Shown here: one piece after another, positions 24,677 to 33,822 of the stretch | Layout: every line of letters begins with the position of its first letter | Position numbering within the stretch: position 1 is the first letter of the stretch | Origin: Chryseosolibacter sp049791675 | GTDB lineage: Bacteria > Bacteroidota > Bacteroidia > Cytophagales > Cyclobacteriaceae | DNA length: 40,142 nucleotides | Direction of reading: 5' to 3' | Assembly: GCA_049791675.1 (NCBI GenBank) | Contig: JBARAD010000226.1 | Coordinates: 1 to 40,142 of the forward strand | Made by a program: the position numbers and the translations under genes | The notes under the pieces: generated by a model | Told to the model about the DNA's origin: nothing | Databases searched by the model: none | What the model saw: the letters and a program-made list of their open reading frames with translations, nothing else

Positions 24677-24711
24677 CCGATGGATAATTTTACCTGATCA
24701 CATCAACATGA

Positions 24712-24768
24712 AGGCCGATGATGTTAGCGCACCACCGGCCTGTATAGTAATCTCCCAGGGAGTTACTA
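24712..24768 (+). promoter_or_regulatory. Two tandem hairpins in the SusC leader
   Basis: AGGCCG (24712-24717) pairs with CGGCCT (24736-24741). Just after it, TAGTAA/TTACTA with an inner CTCC/GGAG forms a stem-loop with one bulge (24745-24768). No T-tract follows, so these are not simple terminators; they could be an RNA processing or attenuation site between fecR and susC. Confidence 0.45.
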
Positions 24769-24806
24769 TGTGCTTTTGCTCTTGTTAAACAAAAACTAAT
24801 CAAGAT

Positions 24807-27800
24807 ATGAATATCAATAAACCTATTCAAGGTTTCATTATTGTTTTTATGAAAATCGTCCTGATCCAAGCATTGATTTTAACGGTATTCGCCGTTTGTG
24901 CCATTGCATCCGACTTAAAGGGTCAGGAAATTTTGAAGAGTAAGATCTCCCTCAGGGCGAATGCCAAGGAAATAAAAAAGGTCCTTGCGGAGATCGAACG
25001 GAAGACGCAGGTGCGTTTTACCTACAGTTCTGCTGTGGTCAATGTGGCCCAGAAGGTATCGGTGGATTTCAATAATCAGCAGCTGTCTGAGATTCTCGAG
25101 GGAATATTTGATTCGGATATTGCCTACGAGGTACGCGGCAACAGGATCATCCTGAAGCCAGGAAATGCAACGGCATCCGAGGAAAAGTCCAGCGTGAGGG
25201 ATGAATCCCCCAGCTACTTCGCCGCGGACGTCAACGGAAAGATTACAGACGAGGATGGTCAGCCTCTTCCGGGCGCCAACATCCTCGAGAAAGGAACCAC
25301 CAATGGGACTACGTCTGACGTGAACGGAAATTTTTCGCTCTCTGTAATGGGTTCGAATTCTGTTCTGGTGTTCAGTTTTATCGGATACACAACACAGGAA
25401 GTGCCGGTGGGCAGCCGCATCACATTCAATGTGCAGCTCGAGCCCGACTTACGCACCTTGAGCGAAGTAGTGGTTGTGGGTTACGGAACGGTGAAGAAAA
25501 GCGATCTCACGGGCGCTGTTTCATCGGTTAAAGGAGAAGAACTTACCGCGTATCCTGCAATCGATGCCGTCCAATCCTTACAGGGGCGCGCTGCAGGTGT
25601 TAACATCACGGCTAACAATGGAGCCCCTGGTTCGACGATGAAGATCAGGATCCGGGGCGGTACTTCCATCAACGCGAGCAGTGATCCGATCTTTGTGGTC
25701 GATGGGTTTGTCGGCGGCGCATTGCCTCCTCCGGAAGACATCGAATCGATTGAAGTCCTGAAAGACGCATCCGCAACTGCGATCTACGGCTCCCGCGGCG
25801 CCAATGGCGTGATCATGGTAACCACCAAAAAAGGAAAGCCCGGCAAGACGCAGATCAACTTTAACACATCGTATTCATCACAAACAGAGATCAACCGTCT
25901 GGATCTGCTGAATGCTGACCAGTTTGCAGACTACATCACAGAGGCGAGGCCCGGATTTCAGTCCGCAGGCTTCAATACTGACTGGCAGGATCTGATCTTC
26001 CGGCGGGGTGCGATTCAGAACTATCAGCTCTCGTTCGCGGGCGGAAATGAAAATGTCAACTATTATCTCTCCGGGGCGTACTTTGACCAGAAAGGTGTTA
26101 TCATCAATTCGGATTACGACCGCTTTTCACTCACCAGTAATATCAACGTGAAGGCCACCGATAAGCTGAACATCGGGCTCAACCTTTTTGCGCGACGCAA
26201 CACGAGCAATGGCGTAAGAACACAGGAAGGATCGGGCGGACTGACTCCGGGCGTCGTGGCCTCGGCATTCAAGTTTGAGCCGGATCAGGGTATTTACAAA
26301 CCCGATGGCACCTATACCACGGCGCGTTTGAATGACCCCCATGATAATCCATATGCAGTAGCGAAGGAGTTGGAGAACGAATCCATCAGCGATCGTTTCC
26401 AGGCGAATCTTTTTGGCGAGTATGCGATCCTGAAGGATCTGAAATTCAGAACATCTTTTGGGGCAACAACCAACAACCGGCGCGGCGGCAGCTATTCTCC
26501 GACGACTTTAAGTGAAGGAAGAAATGTCGGGGGCTGGGGAACAATTGAGGGGGCAAAATCCACGCTCTTCCTGAATGAGAACTACCTGACGTATACAAAA
26601 GCTTTTTCCGAAACGAGTAACCTGAAGGTGATGGCTGGATATTCTTTCCAGACGTCTTCAGATGAAAGGTGGGGTGCGGAAGCACAGAACTTCCTGTCAG
26701 ACGCATTTTCATTCTGGAATCTTGGTGGATCGTCCCTGTGGCAGGCTCCCTATTCAGGTCTGACCGAATCGGAAATATCTTCCTATTATGGGCAGCTATT
26801 TTATTCCTTGAATGACCGCTACATGTTTACGGTGAACGCCCGTTACGATGGTTCATCCAACTTCAGTAAAAACAACAAGTGGGCCTTCTTCCCCTCCGGT
26901 GCTTTTGCCTGGAATATGAAGAACGAATCATTCATGAGCGGCGTGGATGCCGTCAGTTTCTGGAAGTGGCGTGTGAGCTATGGTATCACCGGAAATCAGG
27001 CCATCGGACCGTACCAGACCCTTGCAAGATTCTCTCCTGTATTCACAGTGATAGACGGCGCTACCGTAAATGCGGTAAGACCTACCGCAGTTTCAAATCC
27101 CGACCTGACGTGGGAGACAACAACGCAGTTAAATATTGGCGCAGACATCGGTCTGTTAAATGACCGTATCAGCCTGACCGCGGAATATTACCGGATGGTG
27201 ACGTCCGACCTGCTCTTCGCAGTTCAACTACCGCAGTATTCCGGCTATACCAGTCAGTTGAAAAACATTGGCGAGGTTGAAAACAAGGGCTTGGAGTTGA
27301 CACTTTCTACGCGGAACATCGATCGCGCATTGAAATGGAATATGGACGTCAACTTCTCGGCTAACCGCAATCAGGTACTTTCTCTTCCGGGAGGAAATGA
27401 AATTCAGTACGGCTCCGCCCCAGGTCACCTCGTTGGACTTGGCAATACGCAGATCCTGCGTGAGGGATCACCTGTGGGAAGTTTCTATGGTTGGATATAT
27501 GACGGCGTTTACCAGGAAGGTGATGACTTTGTTGCGGGCGGTGGCTTCGAGCAGGTTGCCGGCGGTGAAAAATTCCGCGACATCAACGGAAGGGATACGA
27601 ACGGAAACCTGACCGGCGCGGCGGATGGAACCCTCAATGCAAATGACATGGAAATCATCGGAAACCCTCATCCTGATTTTATCTGGGGATGGAACAATGA
27701 TCTTAAGTTCAAAAATTTTGATCTGAACATCTTCTTCCAGGGCTCACAGGGGAATGATATCCTTAGCTATACCCTGATGGAGTTGAACCTGTTGTCAGGT

Positions 27801-28175
27801 ATCAATAATGCGACCACGGAAGCATTGAACCGCTGGACGCCTGCCAATACCAACACGGATGTCCCCAAGGCCAGTGTAGGCAGAACGCGTCGCGTGTCCA
27901 CGCGGTGGATCTATGACGGAAGCTTTATCCGTCTGAAAAACCTCGCGTTGGGTTACACACTTCCGGCCTCCGTGACCGAGCGACTCAGGATCAACAAATT
28001 CCGTCTTTACGTCAGCGCTCAGAACATTCTGACATTCACAGATTACGAAGGATACGATCCCGAAGTAAATTACCGTTCAGAGAGCGCTACGGACAGCAAC
28101 AGAAACCTGGGTCTTGACTACGGAAGTTATCCGAATGCAAAATCCTACACCGTGGGTCTGAACATCGGTTTCTAA
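24807..28175 (+). CDS. SusC/RagA-type TonB-dependent outer-membrane transporter with STN domain
   Basis: The 1122-residue protein has a signal peptide (to about residue 39), an STN signalling domain (about 48-116), a carboxypeptidase-D-like regulatory domain (about 141-212, VNGKITDEDGQPLPGANI), the SusC hallmark LSEVVVVGYGTVKKSDLTGAV (219-237), a TonB plug and a 22-strand beta barrel ending in a terminal aromatic residue (NIGF). SusC proteins import oligosaccharides or other large nutrients using TonB energy, with SusD as lid. The STN domain marks this one as a sensor for the FecR/ECF sigma system. It is intact and is followed 28 bp later by susD. No glycosidase gene follows, so the substrate cannot be deduced. 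Confidence 0.96.
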   Translation: MNINKPIQGFIIVFMKIVLIQALILTVFAVCAIASDLKGQEILKSKISLRANAKEIKKVLAEIERKTQVRFTYSSAVVNVAQKVSVDFNNQQLSEILEGIFDSDIAYEVRGNRIILKPGNATASEEKSSVRDESPSYFAADVNGKITDEDGQPLPGANILEKGTTNGTTSDVNGNFSLSVMGSNSVLVFSFIGYTTQEVPVGSRITFNVQLEPDLRTLSEVVVVGYGTVKKSDLTGAVSSVKGEELTAYPAIDAVQSLQGRAAGVNITANNGAPGSTMKIRIRGGTSINASSDPIFVVDGFVGGALPPPEDIESIEVLKDASATAIYGSRGANGVIMVTTKKGKPGKTQINFNTSYSSQTEINRLDLLNADQFADYITEARPGFQSAGFNTDWQDLIFRRGAIQNYQLSFAGGNENVNYYLSGAYFDQKGVIINSDYDRFSLTSNINVKATDKLNIGLNLFARRNTSNGVRTQEGSGGLTPGVVASAFKFEPDQGIYKPDGTYTTARLNDPHDNPYAVAKELENESISDRFQANLFGEYAILKDLKFRTSFGATTNNRRGGSYSPTTLSEGRNVGGWGTIEGAKSTLFLNENYLTYTKAFSETSNLKVMAGYSFQTSSDERWGAEAQNFLSDAFSFWNLGGSSLWQAPYSGLTESEISSYYGQLFYSLNDRYMFTVNARYDGSSNFSKNNKWAFFPSGAFAWNMKNESFMSGVDAVSFWKWRVSYGITGNQAIGPYQTLARFSPVFTVIDGATVNAVRPTAVSNPDLTWETTTQLNIGADIGLLNDRISLTAEYYRMVTSDLLFAVQLPQYSGYTSQLKNIGEVENKGLELTLSTRNIDRALKWNMDVNFSANRNQVLSLPGGNEIQYGSAPGHLVGLGNTQILREGSPVGSFYGWIYDGVYQEGDDFVAGGGFEQVAGGEKFRDINGRDTNGNLTGAADGTLNANDMEIIGNPHPDFIWGWNNDLKFKNFDLNIFFQGSQGNDILSYTLMELNLLSGINNATTEALNRWTPANTNTDVPKASVGRTRRVSTRWIYDGSFIRLKNLALGYTLPASVTERLRINKFRLYVSAQNILTFTDYEGYDPEVNYRSESATDSNRNLGLDYGSYPNAKSYTVGLNIGF

Positions 28176-28203
28176 GCATTGTTAACTACTAACGCATTAC
28201 ACA

Positions 28204-29718
28204 ATGAAAAATATTCTGAATAAAATTCTCATCATGACCCTGGTCGGTTGCTTTCTAAGCTGCGCGGATCTGGAAGAGAAACCGGTGGGCCTGCTTGCGC
28301 CGGAAGGTTTCTTTAAAACTCCCAAGGATGTTGAAACTGCGATCTTCGGTGCGTACGGGTGGATTGCAAGTGAACGTCTGTGGGGCCGGCAATATGTTAC
28401 GGCCATCATGCTGCGAAGCGATATGGTAGACATCGGTGACCGCGGAACGCCTGCCGAAAGACAACAGGTGAATGATTTCAATATGGACGATGGCAATGGT
28501 ATGGTTCGCCAGTTCTGGCCGTACTGGTACCAGGTTATCAGCGCTGCCAACGCTGCCATTGCCGGCGCTGAATCGCTCGCGGTAACGGACGAAGAGATCA
28601 ACCCGCTCGTAGCAGAAGCGAGATTTGTAAGGGCTTTCAGTTACTACAACCTCGTGAACGTATTTGGTGATGTTCCCTATATCGATTTTTTTATCGCCGA
28701 TCCCGGGTCCGTTGTAAATATTTCTAAAACAGCTGAGGCCGATGTTTATGGGAAGATTCTCGAAGATCTGGAGTTTGCAAAACAATGGTTACCGGACCAG
28801 CAACCTTCCGATGTAAGGTCGCGGCCGACAAAGGGCACCGCCGCGTCTTATCTGGCATCAGTGCACCTTACGCTTCACGATTACCAAAAGGCCTATAACG
28901 AAGCGAAATGGGTCATCGACAACAAGGGACTCTTTAACTATGACCTCGAACCTGACTTCCAGAACCTGTTCAGGGCCGATAAGCAGGACGCGCTTAAAGA
29001 AACGATCTTTTCGCTGGACTTCTTAGGTCTTCAGAACGGGGACGGCGGCGCCAATGATGATATCATGCCGCCCATGACTGGTATCCGCGGAGCAGATGAG
29101 CTGGGTTGGAGTGTTTGTGTTCCCTCCATGGCCGTTTACAATACGTGGGATGACCGCGACTACAGGAAGCAAGTGAGTTTTGCGGATACTGCCCTGATCG
29201 GTGGCGTTCGTCAGCCCTACACTGTTTTCCAGAATACGAAACGTCCTCACATCGCCAAGTACAGAAGGTTCCCGGGAAGCTCCAACGCCGAGGGAAGGTA
29301 TTCTGATAACAACTACGCCACCATGCGCTATGCGGAAGTCCTGCTGACGGCAGCGGAAGCGTTGACCGAGATCACGGGTGCTCCCAACGCCGAGGCCGAG
29401 GGTTATGTAAACGAAGTGCGCGGCCGCGCAAGGAACCGGGCAGGCACCGCGACGAATTTCCCCGCTGATGTTGCGACAGGTTTGTCCAAAGATGACTTTA
29501 TCACCTTGGTGCTTGAAGAAAGACGTCTTGAACTTGCCTTTGAATACAAACGCTGGTTTGATATCAAGCGCCGAAACCTGGGCGTAGAAGTTTTTACCGG
29601 TCCGAATTCACTTGAACCGCATCCGAATTTTGATCCGTCACGTGATTACCTGATGCCGTTGCCAAGAACGGAACTGGCGATCAACCCGAACCTGTTGCCG
29701 CAGAACCCGGGTTATTAA
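28204..29718 (+). CDS. SusD/RagB-type nutrient-binding lipoprotein
   Basis: The 504-residue protein has a lipoprotein signal (MTLVGCFLSC) and the SusD fold. The helical TPR-like N-terminal half contains VAEARFVRAFSYYNLVNVFGDVPYID; the C-terminal half has YAEVLLTAAEALTEI and FITLVLEERRLELAFEYKRWFDIKRR, ending LPRTELAINPNLLPQNPGY, all typical. SusD sits on top of SusC at the outer membrane and clamps the ligand. It is translated 28 bp after susC and its unit ends at a strong intrinsic terminator 21 bp after its stop. Confidence 0.96.
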   Translation: MKNILNKILIMTLVGCFLSCADLEEKPVGLLAPEGFFKTPKDVETAIFGAYGWIASERLWGRQYVTAIMLRSDMVDIGDRGTPAERQQVNDFNMDDGNGMVRQFWPYWYQVISAANAAIAGAESLAVTDEEINPLVAEARFVRAFSYYNLVNVFGDVPYIDFFIADPGSVVNISKTAEADVYGKILEDLEFAKQWLPDQQPSDVRSRPTKGTAASYLASVHLTLHDYQKAYNEAKWVIDNKGLFNYDLEPDFQNLFRADKQDALKETIFSLDFLGLQNGDGGANDDIMPPMTGIRGADELGWSVCVPSMAVYNTWDDRDYRKQVSFADTALIGGVRQPYTVFQNTKRPHIAKYRRFPGSSNAEGRYSDNNYATMRYAEVLLTAAEALTEITGAPNAEAEGYVNEVRGRARNRAGTATNFPADVATGLSKDDFITLVLEERRLELAFEYKRWFDIKRRNLGVEVFTGPNSLEPHPNFDPSRDYLMPLPRTELAINPNLLPQNPGY

Positions 29719-29739
29719 TTTCAGGAATGGTTAAGAAAG

Positions 29740-29780
29740 AAGTCCTTGATATCGTATCTTTATCAAGGACTTTTTTATTT
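29740..29780 (+). terminator. Intrinsic terminator after susD
   Basis: A perfect 11-bp stem (AAGTCCTTGAT at 29740-29750, ATCAAGGACTT at 29762-29772) with an 11-base loop runs into a T-rich tail (29771-29780). It separates susD from the ECF sigma gene and excludes the TTG at 29746 as that gene's start. Confidence 0.9.
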
Positions 29781-29799
29781 CATTAACTTCATCTTAAGA

Positions 29800-30363
29800 A
29801 TGGCCCATAGCAAAGCCCCTGACCTTGACCTCATCACCGACCTTCGGGCAGGCAGGCATGATGCTTTGACAGAAATTTTCCGTCGATACTGGAAACAGCT
29901 TTATATTACTGCCTGTAATAAATTACGCTCGCATGAACTCGCAGAAGAGATCGTCCAGGAACTGTTCACTGAATTGTGGGACAAGAGAGAAAGGCTCTTC
30001 ACCGGATCGGCTGAATCCCTCAACCTTCCCTCCTATTTGCACCGCGCGGTAAAGAACAAAGTGTTGAATCATATCCGCAAACAGGCGTATGACAGAAAAT
30101 ACTGGGATTACTGCAGGCTTCACTTTACACCGACCGAAAGCACAACTCACCAGCTGGCTGAATTCAACGACCTGCAGGATAAACTGAATGCAGCCATCGA
30201 CCAGCTTTCCGATAAGACGAAGGAGATCTTTGTGCTTCATAAGCTCAAGGGCGTCCCCGTCGAGCAAATATCCGAGCGGTTGAATCTCTCGGAGAAAGCC
30301 GTTGGATACCACCTTACAAAATCGGTGAAGGAACTGAAGTTACACCTTCGCGATTTCATCTAG
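29800..30363 (+). CDS. ECF RNA polymerase sigma factor
   Basis: ATG 29800 (an earlier TTG lies inside a terminator stem) gives 187 residues with two sigma domains. Region 2 (about 20-75) has ALTEIFRRYWKQLY...AEEIVQELFTELWDKRERL; region 4 (about 125-185) has LSDKTKEIFVLHKLKGVPVEQISERLNLSEKAVGYHLTKSVKEL, the helix-turn-helix that reads the -35 box. This is the FecI-like group of Bacteroidota that works with FecR anti-sigma factors. It is the likely partner of the FecR 5 kb upstream, but it lies downstream of SusD and behind a terminator, so it must have its own promoter or depend on readthrough. Confidence 0.92.
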   Translation: MAHSKAPDLDLITDLRAGRHDALTEIFRRYWKQLYITACNKLRSHELAEEIVQELFTELWDKRERLFTGSAESLNLPSYLHRAVKNKVLNHIRKQAYDRKYWDYCRLHFTPTESTTHQLAEFNDLQDKLNAAIDQLSDKTKEIFVLHKLKGVPVEQISERLNLSEKAVGYHLTKSVKELKLHLRDFI

Positions 30364-30449
30364 GCAACCGCCGCACCGGCGCCCATATTGCCGCTTGACT
30401 GCCACCACGCAGGAATGTGAATTGTATAGAGATCCCCGGGAAACTATGT

Positions 30450-32099
30450 ATGAAGATTACGGGCGCATTCTTTGCGGGGATATTTTTGTTGTTATGTTTT
30501 TTTAATTTTTCCAGGTGCGGCGGCGACGGGAATGTTATTGACACCGTTGCGTGCCCCATCGCGCCGGCAGTCAGTAAACTCCTGGTGGCAGAAAAGTACT
30601 ACAACGAAAAAGTGCAGCTGAAGACATCGGTTTTCTACCGGGCCCACGAATACAAGCGCACCTGGTTGCAAAAGCGCCACCCTGATAAAATGTATGATGC
30701 TTTTGTCAAAGAGGTGAAGGAATCTGCCACGTACGGATTCGTGCCGGAAGACTATCATATTGAAGCGCTGGAAAACGACGTAAAGGCGCTGTACGATGAT
30801 CGCAAAAGAACGAACGCCGATATTTCCATGCTGGATATCCGGATTACCGCGTCTTTCTTTCTCTTTACCACCCACCTGCTGGAAGGACGCATCCGGATGG
30901 CGGGCGCACGCGAGTTCTTGTGGGAAAAGGGCATGCCCCTGGAAAACGATATCGCCCTGTTGTTGAAGATGGAATCCGCTTCGGACCTGAGAAAGGAAAT
31001 GGGGAAACTCCATCCGGAACATCCGCAGTATGACCGCTTGCAGAAGGCGTTAAAAACCTACAGGGAACTGGAGGCGAAAGATACGCTGCGGCCGATCTCC
31101 ACGAAGATCAGATTAAGACCGGGGGAATCGAGCGATCAGGTACCGCTTGTCAGGAGGAAAATAGAACTGACAGACCCGAAAGCAGGCAAGCCCTCATCCA
31201 CCACGTTATATGATGATGCGCTGGTGAAATCTGTCCGGGAATTTCAAGCGCGGCATGGTTTGATACCGGATGGTATCCTTGACTCCAAAACCGCTGCTCT
31301 TCTGAACGTGCCGATCAGACAAAAAAAGGAATTGATTGCGCTGAACCTGGAACGTTTGCGATGGTATCCGCAGATCAAAGGCGATAAAGAAGAGATCGTC
31401 GTCAACGTTCCTGAATACATGCTGCGTGTGTTCCGGAATAATAACGAGAAACTGAAAATGCGTGTGGTCCTCGGCTCGGAATATACGCCGACACCCGTAT
31501 TTCATGATACACTGAAATACATCGTGTTCAGTCCGACATGGATCGTCCCCAAGAGTATTTTTGAGAACGAGTTTCTCCCCAAGCTAAAAAAAGACTCATT
31601 CCATTTCAGCACAGAGCGATACAGGTTCTACAAGAATGGAAGTGAAATTGACCCGACCGCCCAGGAATGGGCCGATGAGGATTTCGATACCAGCGGCTAT
31701 ACGGTCATTGAAAATCCTGGCGAAACCAATTCTCTCGGAAATGTAAAATTCATCATGCCCAATGACCATAGCATCTACCTTCACGATACGCCCGCAGACC
31801 ATTTGTTTGAACGTGAAGAACGCGCGCTTAGTCATGGCTGTGTACGGCTTGAAAACCCCCTGGCGCTGGCCGAATATCTTTTAAGGGATCAGAAAGAATG
31901 GAATGATAAAAAGATCAATGCCGCAATGAAAGCCGGGAAACCCGTAAAGGTGGACCTTGAAAAAATATACCCGGTTTACATTGTATACCGGACGGTATGG
32001 GTCGATGACCAGGATCAGGTGCACTTTTTCAGGGACGTTTACGGACATGACCAGCGTCACCTGGACAGTCTCCAGAGAAAAGTCATCGCGGGATTATGA
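30450..32099 (+). CDS. L,D-transpeptidase of the YcbB/LdtD type
   Basis: ATG 30450 starts a 549-residue protein with a hydrophobic N-terminus (about 3-24); a Cys follows, but the lipobox is poor, so export with or without lipid is open. A scaffold region (40-240) leads to a peptidoglycan-binding helix bundle (YDDALVKSVREFQARHGLIPDGILDSKTAALLN, about 255-290). The YkuD catalytic domain (about 305-500) has the motif HDTPADHLFEREERALSHGCVRLENP, with the nucleophilic Cys in SHGCVR. Such enzymes make 3-3 cross-links in peptidoglycan, bypassing penicillin-binding proteins. The product is intact. Its stop overlaps by 6 bp the end of a convergent gene for a second, different L,D-transpeptidase. Confidence 0.92.
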   Translation: MKITGAFFAGIFLLLCFFNFSRCGGDGNVIDTVACPIAPAVSKLLVAEKYYNEKVQLKTSVFYRAHEYKRTWLQKRHPDKMYDAFVKEVKESATYGFVPEDYHIEALENDVKALYDDRKRTNADISMLDIRITASFFLFTTHLLEGRIRMAGAREFLWEKGMPLENDIALLLKMESASDLRKEMGKLHPEHPQYDRLQKALKTYRELEAKDTLRPISTKIRLRPGESSDQVPLVRRKIELTDPKAGKPSSTTLYDDALVKSVREFQARHGLIPDGILDSKTAALLNVPIRQKKELIALNLERLRWYPQIKGDKEEIVVNVPEYMLRVFRNNNEKLKMRVVLGSEYTPTPVFHDTLKYIVFSPTWIVPKSIFENEFLPKLKKDSFHFSTERYRFYKNGSEIDPTAQEWADEDFDTSGYTVIENPGETNSLGNVKFIMPNDHSIYLHDTPADHLFEREERALSHGCVRLENPLALAEYLLRDQKEWNDKKINAAMKAGKPVKVDLEKIYPVYIVYRTVWVDDQDQVHFFRDVYGHDQRHLDSLQRKVIAGL

Positions 32100-32915
32100 C
32101 TGCCGCGCCGGCGTGGCAGCAAGTTGTACCGGTTGCGCATCCAATTTCCGGAGCAGGTTTTCCAACCTCAGGTATTGGGATGCGCCCAGATAGGTCTCAT
32201 CAGGAAAGTAAGTGAAAATAGCGGTCTTTCCTTTTATCAGATCGATCACCTCCCTGGAGATCTTTGGCGGCAATGCGGGGCAGCCCTGGCTTCTTCCTAG
32301 CCTGCCGTAACGTTGTATCCACGATTCTGTCGCATAATCAGCCGCATGAATGACAACGGCGCGGCTACGTATCTTGTCGTTATAGGACTGCTCTTTTCCG
32401 TCGAGCCTCAGGCTGTATCCTTTGCTGCCTACGTACGTTTCGCCGGTAACATAAAATCCCAGGCTGCTTTGGTTGGAATTGGGAATGTTTGAAAATGCCG
32501 TTGCCATATTCTCGCCGGTATTTCTACCGTGCGCTACATAGGTATGGTACTTCACAGAAAGCTTCTTCAGGTCGATGGTGTAAAATCTTTTTGCTGTGCT
32601 GGGGCGGGAAAAATCGATGATGGTCAGAAGGCCGGTGTTGTTTAAAGCCCCCTCCCTTTCCAGGGAATAATACCCGATCATCCCCAAACGAAAGACCTTG
32701 TATGGAAGCAGATAGGACGAAAGGCCAATCTGATCATACAGGCTCTGAATGGAATCTTCAAAATTAACACTGGTTAATAACCCGGATTTTTCCGCGCTGG
32801 CAGTCGGGATGGACACTGCTGAAACCGGGAGGTTTCTATCGTCAGCTGAAAGTGGATTTTTGGAAAAAGTAAAAAATGAGAGCGCAAAAAGGACAATCAA
32901 TACAAATTTAGGCAT
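32094..32915 (-). CDS. Murein L,D-transpeptidase catalytic-domain protein (YkuD_2 type)
   Basis: Several in-frame ATGs exist (33083, 32987, 32960, 32915). I choose 32915 because it starts a signal peptide directly (MPKFVLIVLFALSFFTFS), though 32960 would also work. The 273-residue product has the catalytic segment SRAVVIHAADYATESWIQRYGRLGRSQGCPAL, with His and the Cys of SQGCPA as expected active site, and YVAHGRNTGENMATAFSN upstream. This is the YkuD_2 family of predicted murein cross-linking or anchoring enzymes, distinct from the YcbB type. Its 3' end overlaps the convergent YcbB-type gene by 6 bp. Confidence 0.85.
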   Translation of the reverse strand: MPKFVLIVLFALSFFTFSKNPLSADDRNLPVSAVSIPTASAEKSGLLTSVNFEDSIQSLYDQIGLSSYLLPYKVFRLGMIGYYSLEREGALNNTGLLTIIDFSRPSTAKRFYTIDLKKLSVKYHTYVAHGRNTGENMATAFSNIPNSNQSSLGFYVTGETYVGSKGYSLRLDGKEQSYNDKIRSRAVVIHAADYATESWIQRYGRLGRSQGCPALPPKISREVIDLIKGKTAIFTYFPDETYLGASQYLRLENLLRKLDAQPVQLAATPARQS

Positions 32916-33169
32916 GCGGTGAGGCAGTTTTGTTAAGGTCTCTTTATTCCTGCCGGTCATGTAAAGACCAGCGATTTTACTAACCATCAGTTTGGCGTTA
33001 AAATTCCAACGGATTTTTAATTCCGATATTATGCGGATATAAAAGTTAAGACGGGGAAAAATACCGACAGAGAAGCGTTGCATAAAATCCCCACATCTGC
33101 ATTCTCATACGGTCTCAATGTGCTATCAACAATTTATGTCTACTTTAACAGACCCTGTAGCACCCGCAA

Positions 33170-33592
33170 ATGGAAAACATAACATTCTACAAATTTGCGA
33201 ATTCCTTTTTTTTCGTGTTTCATGTTGCGCTCATTTTTTTTAATCTTTTTGGATGGGCCCCGCGATCGTTGCGGAAATGGAATCTGATCACTTTGCTTCT
33301 CACGGCGATCTCATGGTTTGGTCTGGGAATATGCTATGGCTTTGGATATTGTTTTCTTACAGACTGGCACTGGCAGATAAGGAACAAACTGGGCTATGCT
33401 ACCGATAGCAATTCTTACATACACTTCCTCATCACAGAACTCATGCCGCTGTCGATCGGTGAAGCAGTCGTCGATGTATGGACTGCGATCCTCTTTTTTC
33501 TTGCGTTGGCAGTGAGCATCGCCCTCAATATGCGCGATCGACAACGCCATACTTCAGGCAAACGGAAAGTCCCCGGCAAGGCGCTGAAGTAG
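33170..33592 (+). CDS. Small membrane protein (DUF2784-like)
   Basis: The 140-residue protein has four membrane helices (near 8-28, 38-60, 85-100 and 100-122) and a basic C-terminal tail. HVALIFFNLFGW, then CFLTDWHWQIRNKLGYATDSNSYIHFL matches the DUF2784 pattern (a His in helix 1, C-x-L-T in a loop, then a G-Y segment). Function unknown. It stands divergent from the YkuD_2-type gene with about 250 bp between, and a 230-bp gap follows. Confidence 0.65.
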   Translation: MENITFYKFANSFFFVFHVALIFFNLFGWAPRSLRKWNLITLLLTAISWFGLGICYGFGYCFLTDWHWQIRNKLGYATDSNSYIHFLITELMPLSIGEAVVDVWTAILFFLALAVSIALNMRDRQRHTSGKRKVPGKALK

Positions 33593-33822
33593 ATCAAGGA
33601 TCATGTGGCAGGAGCGATTTTCAATACTACCTTTTCCTGTTCGCACCTATATTTTTTCTGTGATACGCCTGAGTGGAGAACAGATTACCTTCCCTGACTT
33701 CTAATGACATTTCATATGATCTGATCTCCTGAGGATGATTCTTGCCGATGTAATGTTATTGTACAGTAATGAAAATTTTACCGCCAGGATCCAGCCATTT
33801 TTAGTAACACTAAATTTAATCA

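Noticed and set aside
29746..29799. Extended N-terminus of the ECF sigma factor from a TTG
   Set aside because: The codons lie inside an intrinsic terminator stem and encode no part of the sigma domains; ATG 29800 fits.
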